From Alphaproteobacteria bacterium (GTDB taxonomy: Bacteria > Pseudomonadota > Alphaproteobacteria > TMED109), in NCBI GenBank assembly GCA_022819905.1, contig JAJEGJ010000074.1, forward strand, positions 21,170-85,169: a stretch of DNA of 64,000 bases, given 5' to 3'. Within the stretch, counting starts at the first letter, position 1; the number at the start of each line of letters is the position of its first letter. The notes beneath the pieces are model-generated. The model ran no database searches and had not been told where the DNA came from. It saw only the letters and a program-made list of their open reading frames with translations. A program made the translations under genes and the position numbers. Below are positions 24,692-34,185 of the stretch, in pieces.

Positions 24692-25188
24692 GACACTTTC
24701 GATGACCGGCGGTAGCCGCGGCCTGTCAGCGCGCGGACCGGACCGGTTCGCCCTCACCAGGTACAAGTCCCGGGCGGCCATGTTGCGCCCCGGGACGATC
24801 GATGGGGCGCCGGCTGCGTTTCCCCGAACGGTGTCTTCGCTGGGCTCGAGCAGCCCCGATCGATGGGTCCAGGCGCAATGTTGGTGCCGATCGGGTGCCG
24901 CAACCGGGCCGGCCAGGCGGCGGAGCGGAGCGGGTTCGGGTCGCGGCTGGATGTGCCTCGTGCATGACCCCGAGCATTGGTACAGTCGCTCGGCGCGGGA
25001 CGCCCGTGGCCAAACTGTCCGGCGCGGCCTTTCGCAGGCCACGTGGAGACCGCGTGGCCGCTGCCGATACCGGAATTTCGCACCGGCACGGTCGGGATGA
25101 CGGCGTCAGGGACCGGTCCTGCCGCCCTCCCGCCTGGGGGTCTCGCATGGCGGGACCCGCTGCCGGCGCGCCAGCTGCGAAGGTGAGG
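24692..25188. other. No gene seen
   Basis: Open frames here have shadow composition only. The frame running into the next gene is open from 24802, but the upstream part is Arg/Ala-rich and unlike the downstream coding segment. Confidence 0.4.
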
Positions 25189-25563
25189 ATGAAACACAAC
25201 CTGACCCTGGTGATCCTGACCGCGGAACAGATCGCGCGCGCCAAGGAGGCGAACGGTCGCCGCAAGCGCATCACGCACGCGCTCGTCTGCGGGCCCTATG
25301 GGCAAATGTTCGGAACGGAGAGGGAGTGCCTCAAGTACTTCACGGAATGGGATCCGGACCACCGGATCGAGGTTGCACCGGGACAGTTTCGGGCACTGTT
25401 CGCAGATCTGTTCGACGCGGCGGTGAAGACGACTGCCTATCCCATCACCGACTACCGGACGACCCCTGCACTGGCCACACGACTGATGGAAGCCTCCGGC
25501 ACGGCCCCGCGTGATGCGCCACCGATCCGGCGACTGCTCGGCCGGCTCTTCGCAGGAGACTAA
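25189..25563 (+). CDS. Conserved-looking protein of unknown function
   Basis: 124 residues: MKHNLTLVILTAEQIARAKE, RITHALVCGPYGQMFGTERE, YFTEWDPDHRIEVAPGQF, FDAAVKTTAYPITDY. ATG 25189 is preferred over longer starts because composition becomes protein-like only from here and AAGGTGAGG precedes it. Probably a small soluble alpha/beta protein. No domain recognised and no operon partner. Confidence 0.6.
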   Translation: MKHNLTLVILTAEQIARAKEANGRRKRITHALVCGPYGQMFGTERECLKYFTEWDPDHRIEVAPGQFRALFADLFDAAVKTTAYPITDYRTTPALATRLMEASGTAPRDAPPIRRLLGRLFAGD

Positions 25564-26920
25564 CTGCGTCTGCGCCACCGCCGCCGGTTGCGCCAACGGT
25601 CGCGCTGGGTGGGCCGGCAGAGGACAGCGGCGTGACTGCGCATAACCCTGGACGCCGTGATGTGCTGATTCATTTGGGGGCGGTTTCACACCCCGCGCGA
25701 CCAAGTGAATCCGGACATGCGCGGGCAAGTTGCCCGTTTCCCCCGGCCCACCAGCCGCCAGAGCACGAGCGGGAGAAGTGCCGCCATCAGGGTCCGTGCG
25801 AACACGGTGGCAGTGCTGCGGATACCTTGCAGGATGTTGCCCTGGCCGGGTTCGAACATCAGAACGGCGGCTCCCCCGCCCTGCTCGCAGTAACCCGTTT
25901 CCGACAGCCAGCCTGAACGAGGACGGACGCGGCGCGCAGATGGAGCGCTAAACGCGCCCTTCGCCCTCCGGAAGGAGGAAGTATGGGTTGATCGCTTCCC
26001 CCGATTTCATCGAGACGGCCGCGCCCAGCGGCGAGCTGTCTTGGGGTGCAGCCGCCTGCAACCCTTCTTCGCCGCGTCGCCACGTCAGATCGCCCATAGA
26101 GCCCGAAGCACCAGTACCGACGGCAGGACTACCGCGACCCCGGTGAACTGCCCGAAACGGAATGGCAGCAAAGCCGCCGGCTCCGACCATCGACCCGCAT
26201 CGGGAGCCACTTGGCCGGGCGCCGGCGATCCTCCTTTGCGCGCGACCCCTAAGTGTCTTCGGGTCGCAAGCGAGAAAGCGGGGAGAGCCACCGGTCGGGG
26301 TTCTCCGGTTCGACCGGTTTCTCGCCACGAGTCGCGAGCGTCCAGGCCAACAACGTATTCGCCAGAGGCGATTCAAGCTCTCGAGACGGGTCGATCAGTG
26401 GGAGGGCCAGGGGCAATTTCGTTCTCCTGTTCCGGCCGCATTGCACACTTGCCCGGATCACCTGGGTTCCCGGCGCGGTCGCCCATCCGGCGCGTCCAGT
26501 GCTCGGTGACTAGTGGTGTTGGCTATTCCGAACGTGCCGATGCCTGGGAACTGTCTGCCGCCCAGGCTGCGGTGGTCTGGTGGGGGGAGGTGTGGACTTT
26601 ATCAGACCGGGAGACCTGTGCAGGGAACGCGTGGGCATCGGTGCAAGTGGCTGACTCTGTGTCCGTAAGCAGGTTCCGACGCAGAGTCCACGGCGAACCG
26701 CCGGCGGACCGGAGCCGGCTCGTCGCGCGGTCGATGGTGACGCCCCCGGCGGCGACATTGCGCCGCCGTCGGTCGACGCTGACGACGAAGCCGCCGGGCG
26801 CCGGCACCGAGGTCTCGTCGAGCCGACACAGGGCTTGTGCGACTGACCTGCACGCTGTCATCGCGTATTGTCGGGACCGGGCAGTCTGCCTGGTTACCAC
26901 TGCGACACTGGCGGACACCC
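25564..26920. other. Long gene-poor stretch before tamA
   Basis: No frame on either strand resembles a known protein. A 57-codon minus-strand frame (25686-25859) with a hydrophobic TLMAALLPLVLWRLVG segment is the only mildly suggestive one. No inverted repeats typical of IS ends were spotted. Probably decayed or regulatory DNA. Confidence 0.4.
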
Positions 26921-28786
26921 ATGCGTTTCAGATATCGGCGGCGGGCATGGCGCCCGCTCCGTTCGCGCCGACGCGAACTGTCCAACGCGGCACTTCTCAG
27001 TCTGCTTTGTTGCACCGGCTGTTTCCATGACGCCGCCATGCCGATCCTGACCGACGAGCCCGTCCCGGCCCTGCGTTACACAGCAATCGTCGAAGGGGCG
27101 CCCTCCGCCGAGCTCGCCGACCTGGCCGAACGCGCGCTGCTGACGTACCGGATGCAGGACCGCGGCGCCCGCAATCGGGTAAGCCTGCGCCGGCGCGTTG
27201 CGCACGATGAGCTCCGTCTGGCTGAGCTGCTGCGATCGCGGGGCTATTTCGGATCCCAGGTGGCGTCCGACGTCGACTTTGCGGCGGACGATCTGGCGCG
27301 CGTCCGTTTCCTGGTCGACGCAGGACCGGCCTATACCCTGATCGAGCACGGTCTCGTGCTCGATTCGGCTACCTCGGCCAGCCTCCCGGAACTGGATGCG
27401 GGAGCCCTGGGCTCCCCGGTGGGCGCGGCTGCGGACGCGGCCGAGATCGTGCGAGCAGAAGAGGCCGCGGTCACTGCGCTCCATGCCGAAGGATTCCCGT
27501 ACGCCGCGCACCTAGAGCGGGAAGGAATTGCGGATCCGGACACGGCCACGGTAACGGTGACGAGCACGATTGCCGTCGGGCCCTTCGCCGTGTTTGGCCC
27601 GCTGCGGTTCGCAGGGCTTGAGACGGTGCGAGAGCGCTACCTCTCCACTTACTGGTCCTGGGACGAAGGCGCCCCGTTCGACCGGGCCGTTTTGGGTACG
27701 TTCCAGCGGCGGTTGATGGCCACAGACCTGTTTCGATCCGTATCGGTACGCATTCCCGACGAAGCACCGTCCGGCCGCGAAAGCCCGCTCTCGCTGCCTG
27801 TGGTCGTCTCGGTCGAGGAAGGGCCGCGCCGTCGGGTCGAGGCTGGCGCGCGGTACGACACGGATTTCGGACCCGCAGTGCGTGCCGGCTGGCTGCATCG
27901 CAACCTGTTTGGCGCCAATGAATCCGTGCGTGTGCAGGCGGAGATCGGCCGCGTGCAGCAAGACGTGACGGTCGATGGGCGGAAGCCCCAGTACCGTCGC
28001 TCCGGTCAGGTGCTCGCGGGGCAACTGCGCGCCGGGCGCACGGACGACCATGCGCTGGCAGCGCGGACGGCGACCGGTTCCATCGGGCTGACCCGGGAGC
28101 TGACCCAGGCGTGGACAGTCGGTCTTCGGGGGCTGGTCGAGTTCAGCGCCATTGACGAGCCGGGCGGCACGGTCAACGCCTACCTGGCCGGCGCGCCGGC
28201 CTCGGCCACCTACAACCGCACGGACCAGCCGCTCGATCCCACCATGGGCCTGCGTCTCGAGTTCGAGGCCATACCGTTCGCCGGGAGGCTGGCCGACGCC
28301 CAAACCCGCTTCGGCACGTTGGTCGCAAGGGGATCGATCTATCGGCCGCTCGACGACGATGCGCACATCGTCGCGGCGGGTCGGGCTCGGGCTGGCATGG
28401 TGTTCTCGAGGGACCTCGACGGCGTGCCGGCAACACGGCGGTTGTACGCCGGTGGCGGCGGGTCAGTCAGGGGGTACGCGAAGGCGTCGATCGGCCCGCT
28501 CGCCCCCGATGGCACGCCGAGCGGCGGCCGCTCCGTGCTGGAGGCCGAGGCGGAGTTGCGCATTCGCGTCAGCGAAGACTTCGGTGTCGTGCCGTTTCTC
28601 GCCGCGGGGCTGGTATCGGCCGACACCGTGCCGGACGGTACCGAACCCGTGCGTGCGGCGGCCGGTTTGGGCGTCCGGTATTTCTCGCGGGCGGGCCCGA
28701 TCCGCCTCGACCTCGCGGTTCCGCTCGACGCTCAGCCGATCGATGATCCGTGGGCCGTCTACTTCTCGATCGGCCAGGCTTTCTGA
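26921..28786 (+). CDS. tamA: Autotransporter assembly factor TamA (Omp85 family)
   Basis: About 621 residues. A basic N-terminus and hydrophobic stretch (SNAALLSLLCCTGC) form an export signal. POTRA-like segments follow (LAELLRSRGYFGSQVASDV; FGPLRFAGLETVRERYL). The C-terminal half is a 16-strand barrel with the Omp85 lid-lock motif region GGGGSVRGYAKASIGPL, ending VYFSIGQAF with terminal Phe. It inserts outer-membrane proteins together with TamB, whose start overlaps the tamA stop (TGATG). ATG 26921 is chosen because it directly precedes the basic signal region. Confidence 0.92.
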   Translation: MRFRYRRRAWRPLRSRRRELSNAALLSLLCCTGCFHDAAMPILTDEPVPALRYTAIVEGAPSAELADLAERALLTYRMQDRGARNRVSLRRRVAHDELRLAELLRSRGYFGSQVASDVDFAADDLARVRFLVDAGPAYTLIEHGLVLDSATSASLPELDAGALGSPVGAAADAAEIVRAEEAAVTALHAEGFPYAAHLEREGIADPDTATVTVTSTIAVGPFAVFGPLRFAGLETVRERYLSTYWSWDEGAPFDRAVLGTFQRRLMATDLFRSVSVRIPDEAPSGRESPLSLPVVVSVEEGPRRRVEAGARYDTDFGPAVRAGWLHRNLFGANESVRVQAEIGRVQQDVTVDGRKPQYRRSGQVLAGQLRAGRTDDHALAARTATGSIGLTRELTQAWTVGLRGLVEFSAIDEPGGTVNAYLAGAPASATYNRTDQPLDPTMGLRLEFEAIPFAGRLADAQTRFGTLVARGSIYRPLDDDAHIVAAGRARAGMVFSRDLDGVPATRRLYAGGGGSVRGYAKASIGPLAPDGTPSGGRSVLEAEAELRIRVSEDFGVVPFLAAGLVSADTVPDGTEPVRAAAGLGVRYFSRAGPIRLDLAVPLDAQPIDDPWAVYFSIGQAF

Positions 28787-31700
28787 TGCGCATAACAATG
28801 CTGCTCGTGGTGGCAGTGACCGGTTGGGCGGTCTCGTGGAGCCTGCCGCGCGCAGACGGCCAGGTGTCATTCCTCAAGAACGAGCTGATCGATCTGGCCC
28901 TCGACCAGTTGCGTTCCCCCGGCTCGTTCGACGTGTCGGTGGGCTCGGCCGAAGATGGCGCCGACGGCCTCACCAATCTCCTGGATGTCCGGATCTCTGA
29001 CGGGTCGGGTGTCTGGGCGACGGTCGAGCGCGTGGCCTTTGCCTGGCAGCCCAGACGGCTGCTCGCGGGTGAGCTCGCGATCTCCCATTTGGAAATCGCG
29101 GGCGCGACGGTGCTGCGGTCGCCTGCGGCCGAGGCCGAGTGGCCGGAACTGGATACCCAGCCGCCCTGGCAGCAACACCTTCTCGACTGGCCACGCGCTC
29201 CCATTGCGCTGGCGCTGGACCGCATCCTCCTGAAGCGGTTCGAAGTCCGGGAAGGCGTCCTGCCGCAGCCAATCCGCTTCGACGCGGAAGGCCGCATGCA
29301 CGACCGCGAGGGCGTGCAGGAAATCGCGCTGTCACTGCGCCGTACGGACGCTGTCGCCGGGGAGATTGTGCTGGAGACCCGCCGCGGCTTCTCCGAGGGC
29401 ACGCTCCGGCTCCTGCTCGAGGCCGACGAAGCCGCCGGCGGCATGGTGGCGGCCGCGACCGGGTTACCGGCCGACGTGCCCAGCCGCCTCCGGCTGTCGG
29501 GCGACGGCCCTCCCGATGACTGGCGGCTTGCCTTCGAGGCGTCGGTCGAAGACGTGCTCACGGCCGAGGGCCGCGCCACCGTGGACTACGCGGGCACCCT
29601 GATGGTCGATACGGAATTCTCGGTGCGGCCCGGGCCGGCGATGGACCCGGACGCACGGGCGCTGCTCGGTGATCGGGCGCGCCTCGTGGCGAAGCTGGCC
29701 GAGCGCGAGCGTGATCAGCTTGACGTGATCGGAGCCAAACTCACGGCCGCCGCCGCCACGCTGCAGATGTCGGGGACGTTCTCGACCGGGACCGGTGCCA
29801 ACGATCTGGCCGTTTCGCTGGAAGCGGGACCGGCCGCGGCGGCGCTGCTTGGAGCGGTGGCATTCGAACGGCTGACGTTCAGCGGAGCCGTGACCGGCCC
29901 CAACGGGGCGCTGGAAGCATCCGGAGCTCTTGCCATCGAGACCGTGCAGGGCAATTGGGCGAGCGCGGCGGGGATCACCGCCCGGGCTGATGTGACGCAG
30001 CTCTCGGAGGGGGCCGCATTCGTGTTTCACGGGGATACAGAGGGCCTCCGGTCCGGGCGCCTCGGGCCGGATGCGATCGGCGATGCCACGGTCTTCGCTG
30101 AGGGAACCGTCCACGACCGTCGCCTGGTGATCCGTCAGGCGACGCTGACCTCCGGTCTTCTTTCCGGTCGCGCCCGGGGCCACTACGACGCGGGCACGGG
30201 CGCCGGCGAGTTGGCTGCGGCGCTCGATATCGACGAGCTGGCGCCGTTCACCGGGATCGCCGGTACTGCCCTGCAGGGGGCTCTGACGGCTTCAGCCGAG
30301 GTGCAGCTGGCCGACGGGATGGCGGAAGCCGATGTCACGGTCGCGGCGCGGGACCTTGCGGCGGGAGGGTTGTCGATGACCCGCGCGACGCTCTCCGGGC
30401 GGATATCCCGAACCGGCGAGCGGTGGGGCTTCCACGTGGGTGGCGATGGGGCCGGCGTGGTGGTCGAGGGCGTGCCGGGCGAACTCGCAACCGATGCGAG
30501 CATGGCTCTCGAGGGGTCGCTCCAGAACGACACGCTCCGCCTCGCCTCGCTGGCGTTCATGTCCCCGCTGATGGAGGCGGACGTCCGGGGAGAAGTGGCG
30601 ACAGCTGCCGGGCGGCTAGACCTCGCCTATCGCGTGCAGATACCCGACCTCTCCAGGATCGCTGCCGCCTACGGCCAGCGGGCGGGCGGGGTCGCCGAGG
30701 CGGCCGGCCGGGCAACCGGAACCCTCGACCAGGTCCATGTCGCCGGCGAAGCCTCTGTTCGCGACGGCGCCTTCGGCGGCCGGTCGTACGGTCGGGTCGG
30801 GCTGATCCACGAGCTCCGAATCGACGACGCCATCGCCGGTCCGGTCGACGTCAACGTGCATGATGGCTGGCTGGGCGGGAGCCATGCGCGCTTCCATGTG
30901 CGGCTGGGTCGGGACATCTGGCGCGTGGGAGACGTGCGGGCAGAGCTGCCGGGCATCACGCTGGCGAGCGACGCCGCGACGGTCATGCCGGATTCGATGC
31001 TGGTGGACGGCGCCGGTACGGTGGTGTCCGCTGACCTGGGACCGCTGGCGGCATTGAGCGGTGTCAGTGCAACCGGAACGGCCCGCGGCACGTTTGCCTT
31101 CCGGGCGCGCGGCAACCACCAGACCTTCGCGTCGAAGCTCCAACTCGAACACGTCGACGTTGCCGGGATCCGGGCGGAGCACCTGACCCTCGACGTTGCT
31201 GTGCAGGATCTGGCAGCGGGTGAGGGCCTCGAAGCGGCCGTGTACGGCGCCGCCGGCTCCGTCGGCGCGCTCGCGGTCGATGACCTGCGCATCACGGTCT
31301 CGGGTGCTCTTTCGGAAATGACCTTCTCGGCCGGGGCCGACGGCAGCCTGGAGCCCCATCGGCTGGAACTCGCACTGGCTGGGCAGGCTGCCGTCGCCGA
31401 AGACCATTTCCGGATCACCCTGGCCTCCGGCACCGGATCAATCGGTCCGGAGCGCGTGGACCTGGTCCGTCCCCTTGAGGCACGCATCGGGCGCGACGCG
31501 GGTCGCGTGGAATTGCGAGAACTTGCTCTCCAGCTTGCCGGCGGCGGTCGCGTGGAGGGGAGCCTGAGCTGGCGATCCGGCGGTATCGTCGGTGGCCTCG
31601 ATGGCGTGCGGATACCGTTGGCGCTGCTGGGCCACCTAGCCCGGGTCCCCGCGGTGTCCGGGTTCCTCGACGTCGCCATCACGTTTGATACACGCCGGAC

Positions 31701-33180
31701 CACCGCGAGCGCCGTGCTCGACGCTGCCGTCAGCGATCTCGTCCTGACCGGCGTTGCGGCGGACCACGCGCTTTCCGCGGATCTTTCCGGCCGCTGGGAC
31801 GGCGCCCGACTGGACCTGCAGGCGATGGTCCGCGGCGGCATCGGGGAACCGGTCGAAGCCCGGCTGAGGCTCCCGGTGCGCCCGTCGGCAGAAGGCATCC
31901 CGCGCCTCTCCAGGCGTGATCCCATCGACGGGACGTTGTCGTGGCGCGGGAACGTGGCCGAGTTGTGGGCCGTGCTCCCCCCGTCGTCGCACGTGGTCGA
32001 GGGCGATGTTGACCTTCAGCTCAGGTTTGCCGGAACCGTTGACGCGCCGCGCGTGTCCGGGCACGCGGAAGTGGCCGGCGGGCGCTGGGACCAGGTGGAT
32101 GCCGGACTCGCGCTGACCGACATCACGGTGCGGGCTGCCCTGGCCGACAGTGCCGTCATCACGCTGCGCGGCAGCGCGTCCGATGGCGGTCAGGGCCGGA
32201 TCGAGGGGGATGCCACGGTGCATCTGGATCCCGGCCCCGCGATCGAGGCGGTGGTGCGCGTGGACCGGGCGGCATTGCTGCAGCGCGATGATGTCGCGGC
32301 ATGGATCAGCGGTACCGGCGACCTGCAGGGCCCCTGGAACGATCTTTCGTTCCGCGGCGCCTTCACGATCGACGAGGCGGAGGTCCGGTTGGTCGACGTC
32401 ATGCCTCCCGACGCGGTCGAGCTCGACGGCGTGCGCCTGGCTCACGCCGCCGAGGAACCGGAGGCCGAGGAAGCACAGCTGGTGACGCTGGACGTCACCG
32501 TACGCGCCGAGCGCTCTGTGTTCGTTCGTGGCAGGGGCCTCGAATCCGAGTGGGGGTTGGACCTGCGCGCCACGGGAGATGTGACCGATCCCGTACTCTA
32601 CGGGGCCGTGCGCAAGCTCCGCGGCGATCTGGAGCTGCTGGGCAAACCGTTCGAGCTCACGCGCGGAGAAATCGTGTTTGACGGCACCGATGGCTTCGAT
32701 CCCGTCCTCGACGTCAGCCTGGAGCGACAGGCCATGGACGCTGCTGGCGGCATCTATGTCGACGGCCGCCTGTCGCGCCCGCGGGTCCGGTTCGGGTCCA
32801 CATCGGGACTGCCTGCCGACGAGGTCCTGCCGCGGTTGGTGTTCGGCGTGTCGCAGCAGTCGCTCTCGGGCCCGCAGGCGCTGCAACTCTCGCTCGGCGT
32901 CGCACGGTTGCTGGGGCACGGCGGCGGCCTGCAGGACTGGCTCCGCGAGGCGGCCGGCGTGGACGTCTTGCGCGTGTCCGGGACGACGGCCGAGGACGCC
33001 GCCGTTGCCGTCGGGCAAAACCTCAGCGATCAGGTGTACGTCGGCGCCGAACAGCAAATCGGGAGCGGACAGTCGTCGATTGTCGTCGAGGTGGAGGTGA
33101 TGGAAAACGTGATCGTGGACAGCAGGCTGGAGGCTGGGCGAAGCGCCAACGTCGGCGTGAGCTGGCGCCGCGACTACTGA
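28786..33180 (+). CDS. tamB: Translocation and assembly module protein TamB
   Basis: 1,464 residues. An N-terminal membrane anchor (MRITMLLVVAVTGWAVSW) is followed by a very long, repetitive beta-rich AsmA-like taco domain spanning the periplasm. The C-terminal DUF490 region contains LLGKPFELTRGEIVFDG, LPADEVLPRLVFG, QALQLSLGVARLLG and VGQNLSDQVYVGAEQQ, with terminal VGVSWRRDY. The ATG shares one base with the tamA stop, so the two are coupled. It works with TamA in outer-membrane protein assembly and, in recent models, phospholipid transport. Confidence 0.93.
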   Translation: MRITMLLVVAVTGWAVSWSLPRADGQVSFLKNELIDLALDQLRSPGSFDVSVGSAEDGADGLTNLLDVRISDGSGVWATVERVAFAWQPRRLLAGELAISHLEIAGATVLRSPAAEAEWPELDTQPPWQQHLLDWPRAPIALALDRILLKRFEVREGVLPQPIRFDAEGRMHDREGVQEIALSLRRTDAVAGEIVLETRRGFSEGTLRLLLEADEAAGGMVAAATGLPADVPSRLRLSGDGPPDDWRLAFEASVEDVLTAEGRATVDYAGTLMVDTEFSVRPGPAMDPDARALLGDRARLVAKLAERERDQLDVIGAKLTAAAATLQMSGTFSTGTGANDLAVSLEAGPAAAALLGAVAFERLTFSGAVTGPNGALEASGALAIETVQGNWASAAGITARADVTQLSEGAAFVFHGDTEGLRSGRLGPDAIGDATVFAEGTVHDRRLVIRQATLTSGLLSGRARGHYDAGTGAGELAAALDIDELAPFTGIAGTALQGALTASAEVQLADGMAEADVTVAARDLAAGGLSMTRATLSGRISRTGERWGFHVGGDGAGVVVEGVPGELATDASMALEGSLQNDTLRLASLAFMSPLMEADVRGEVATAAGRLDLAYRVQIPDLSRIAAAYGQRAGGVAEAAGRATGTLDQVHVAGEASVRDGAFGGRSYGRVGLIHELRIDDAIAGPVDVNVHDGWLGGSHARFHVRLGRDIWRVGDVRAELPGITLASDAATVMPDSMLVDGAGTVVSADLGPLAALSGVSATGTARGTFAFRARGNHQTFASKLQLEHVDVAGIRAEHLTLDVAVQDLAAGEGLEAAVYGAAGSVGALAVDDLRITVSGALSEMTFSAGADGSLEPHRLELALAGQAAVAEDHFRITLASGTGSIGPERVDLVRPLEARIGRDAGRVELRELALQLAGGGRVEGSLSWRSGGIVGGLDGVRIPLALLGHLARVPAVSGFLDVAITFDTRRTTASAVLDAAVSDLVLTGVAADHALSADLSGRWDGARLDLQAMVRGGIGEPVEARLRLPVRPSAEGIPRLSRRDPIDGTLSWRGNVAELWAVLPPSSHVVEGDVDLQLRFAGTVDAPRVSGHAEVAGGRWDQVDAGLALTDITVRAALADSAVITLRGSASDGGQGRIEGDATVHLDPGPAIEAVVRVDRAALLQRDDVAAWISGTGDLQGPWNDLSFRGAFTIDEAEVRLVDVMPPDAVELDGVRLAHAAEEPEAEEAQLVTLDVTVRAERSVFVRGRGLESEWGLDLRATGDVTDPVLYGAVRKLRGDLELLGKPFELTRGEIVFDGTDGFDPVLDVSLERQAMDAAGGIYVDGRLSRPRVRFGSTSGLPADEVLPRLVFGVSQQSLSGPQALQLSLGVARLLGHGGGLQDWLREAAGVDVLRVSGTTAEDAAVAVGQNLSDQVYVGAEQQIGSGQSSIVVEVEVMENVIVDSRLEAGRSANVGVSWRRDY

Positions 33181-33221
33181 CGCCCGTGTCCGCTTTCCTC
33201 GCTGGCCGCTGCAGTTTTCGG

Positions 33222-33246
33222 GGCGCATCTTCTGCGCCGGTCTTCT
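33222..33246 (+). terminator. Candidate terminator after tamB
   Basis: Hairpin GGCGCA-TCTTC-TGCGCC (33222-33238) followed by a pyrimidine-rich GGTCTTCT about 40 bases after the tamB stop. The stem is short and the T-run poor. Confidence 0.35.
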
Positions 33247-33681
33247 CTGGAACAGATCATCCCGCGAGGAATCAAGGCTCTCGAAGATGGTTTCGTCGAA
33301 CGTCACCGGTGGCGGCCGGCGGCGTTACCCACTCCCGCCAGCCAACAATGGCACGAAGGGACGGCAAACGCAGGGGCTTCGTCACGCCCACGGCCAGGTT
33401 GTTCCATGTGAGTAGCAGGCACCGCATGAGGCCGCCAGTGAGGGGGTGGCGGCCAAGTCGGCGAAGCCGCGTCCGTTTCCCGCCGATGCCCTTCCGGGCA
33501 GCTTTTCCACCCCCTCGGATGATGCCCGGTCACGCTGGACCTGGACGGTTCACGGCAGCATTGCGCCGACCGCGCACGCTTCCGGTTCGGTCCGGACGTG
33601 GTGGCCAGACCGGCCAATCCGATGCGGTCCAAATACGTTCCATGCGTCAAATCCATCGGCTCCGAAGGATCGGGATCGACG
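33247..33681. other. No gene seen; expected antitoxin position
   Basis: A ParD/RHH antitoxin would normally precede the toxin at 33682. I find only low-quality frames here, such as one beginning MAAKSAKPRPFPADALPG at 33446 without an RHH pattern. Confidence 0.4.
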
Positions 33682-34005
33682 GTGGGCGGCAAGCCGGTCG
33701 TCCTTCGCGAGCGAGCGCAGCAGGACATCGACGGTGCGGTCGAGCACTACCTAACCGAGGCCGGACAGGCGGTTGCGCCGAACCTCATCGACGCGCTCCA
33801 AGATACCTGCTGCCGGATTGGCGAACGACCGGCGAGCGGGTCGCCCCGCTACGCGCACGAGCTGGACATTCCCGGCCGGCGTGTCCTCCCGGCGGAGAAG
33901 TTTCCGTATCTGGTCTCCTACGTCGACGGTGAGATGAACATCAATGTCTGGCACGTGCTGCACGGGGCGCGGGGCATTCCGGCGTGGATGCGGGGGCCGA
34001 CGTGA
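33682..34005 (+). CDS. ParE/RelE-superfamily toxin
   Basis: 107 residues from GTG 33682. The ParE pattern is VVLRERAQQDIDGAVEHYL, LIDALQDTCCRIGERPASG, RVLPAEKFPYLVSYVDG and NVWHVLHGARGIPAW, ending as these toxins commonly do after the R-D/G-I-P segment. ParE toxins poison DNA gyrase and RelE relatives cleave mRNA; which applies cannot be told. No antitoxin is recognisable upstream, so it is either an orphan or paired with an unrecognised small gene. It borders the conjugation module. Confidence 0.75.
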   Translation: MGGKPVVLRERAQQDIDGAVEHYLTEAGQAVAPNLIDALQDTCCRIGERPASGSPRYAHELDIPGRRVLPAEKFPYLVSYVDGEMNINVWHVLHGARGIPAWMRGPT

Positions 34006-34185
34006 GTCACGGCGAAGACGCCCCCGTGTCCGCGCGCTGAGGAGCGATTCGGCGGCGACGGGGAACGCTCGACCAGCGACAACACCGATCGTTCCGCCCG
34101 GGACAGGTTCACAAACAGGATCCGGAGTTTCCGCCTCCGGCGCTTCGCGTGCCCCGAACCGCTGCTGCGGGACCTCGCAGTCCCC

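Noticed and set aside
25686..25859. 57-codon minus-strand gene with a hydrophobic helix
   Set aside because: Poor ribosome-binding site spacing and no neighbour or family support; kept only as a remark.
31636..33306. Large minus-strand frame opposite tamB
   Set aside because: Shadow of tamB, whose conserved C-terminal domain is clear.
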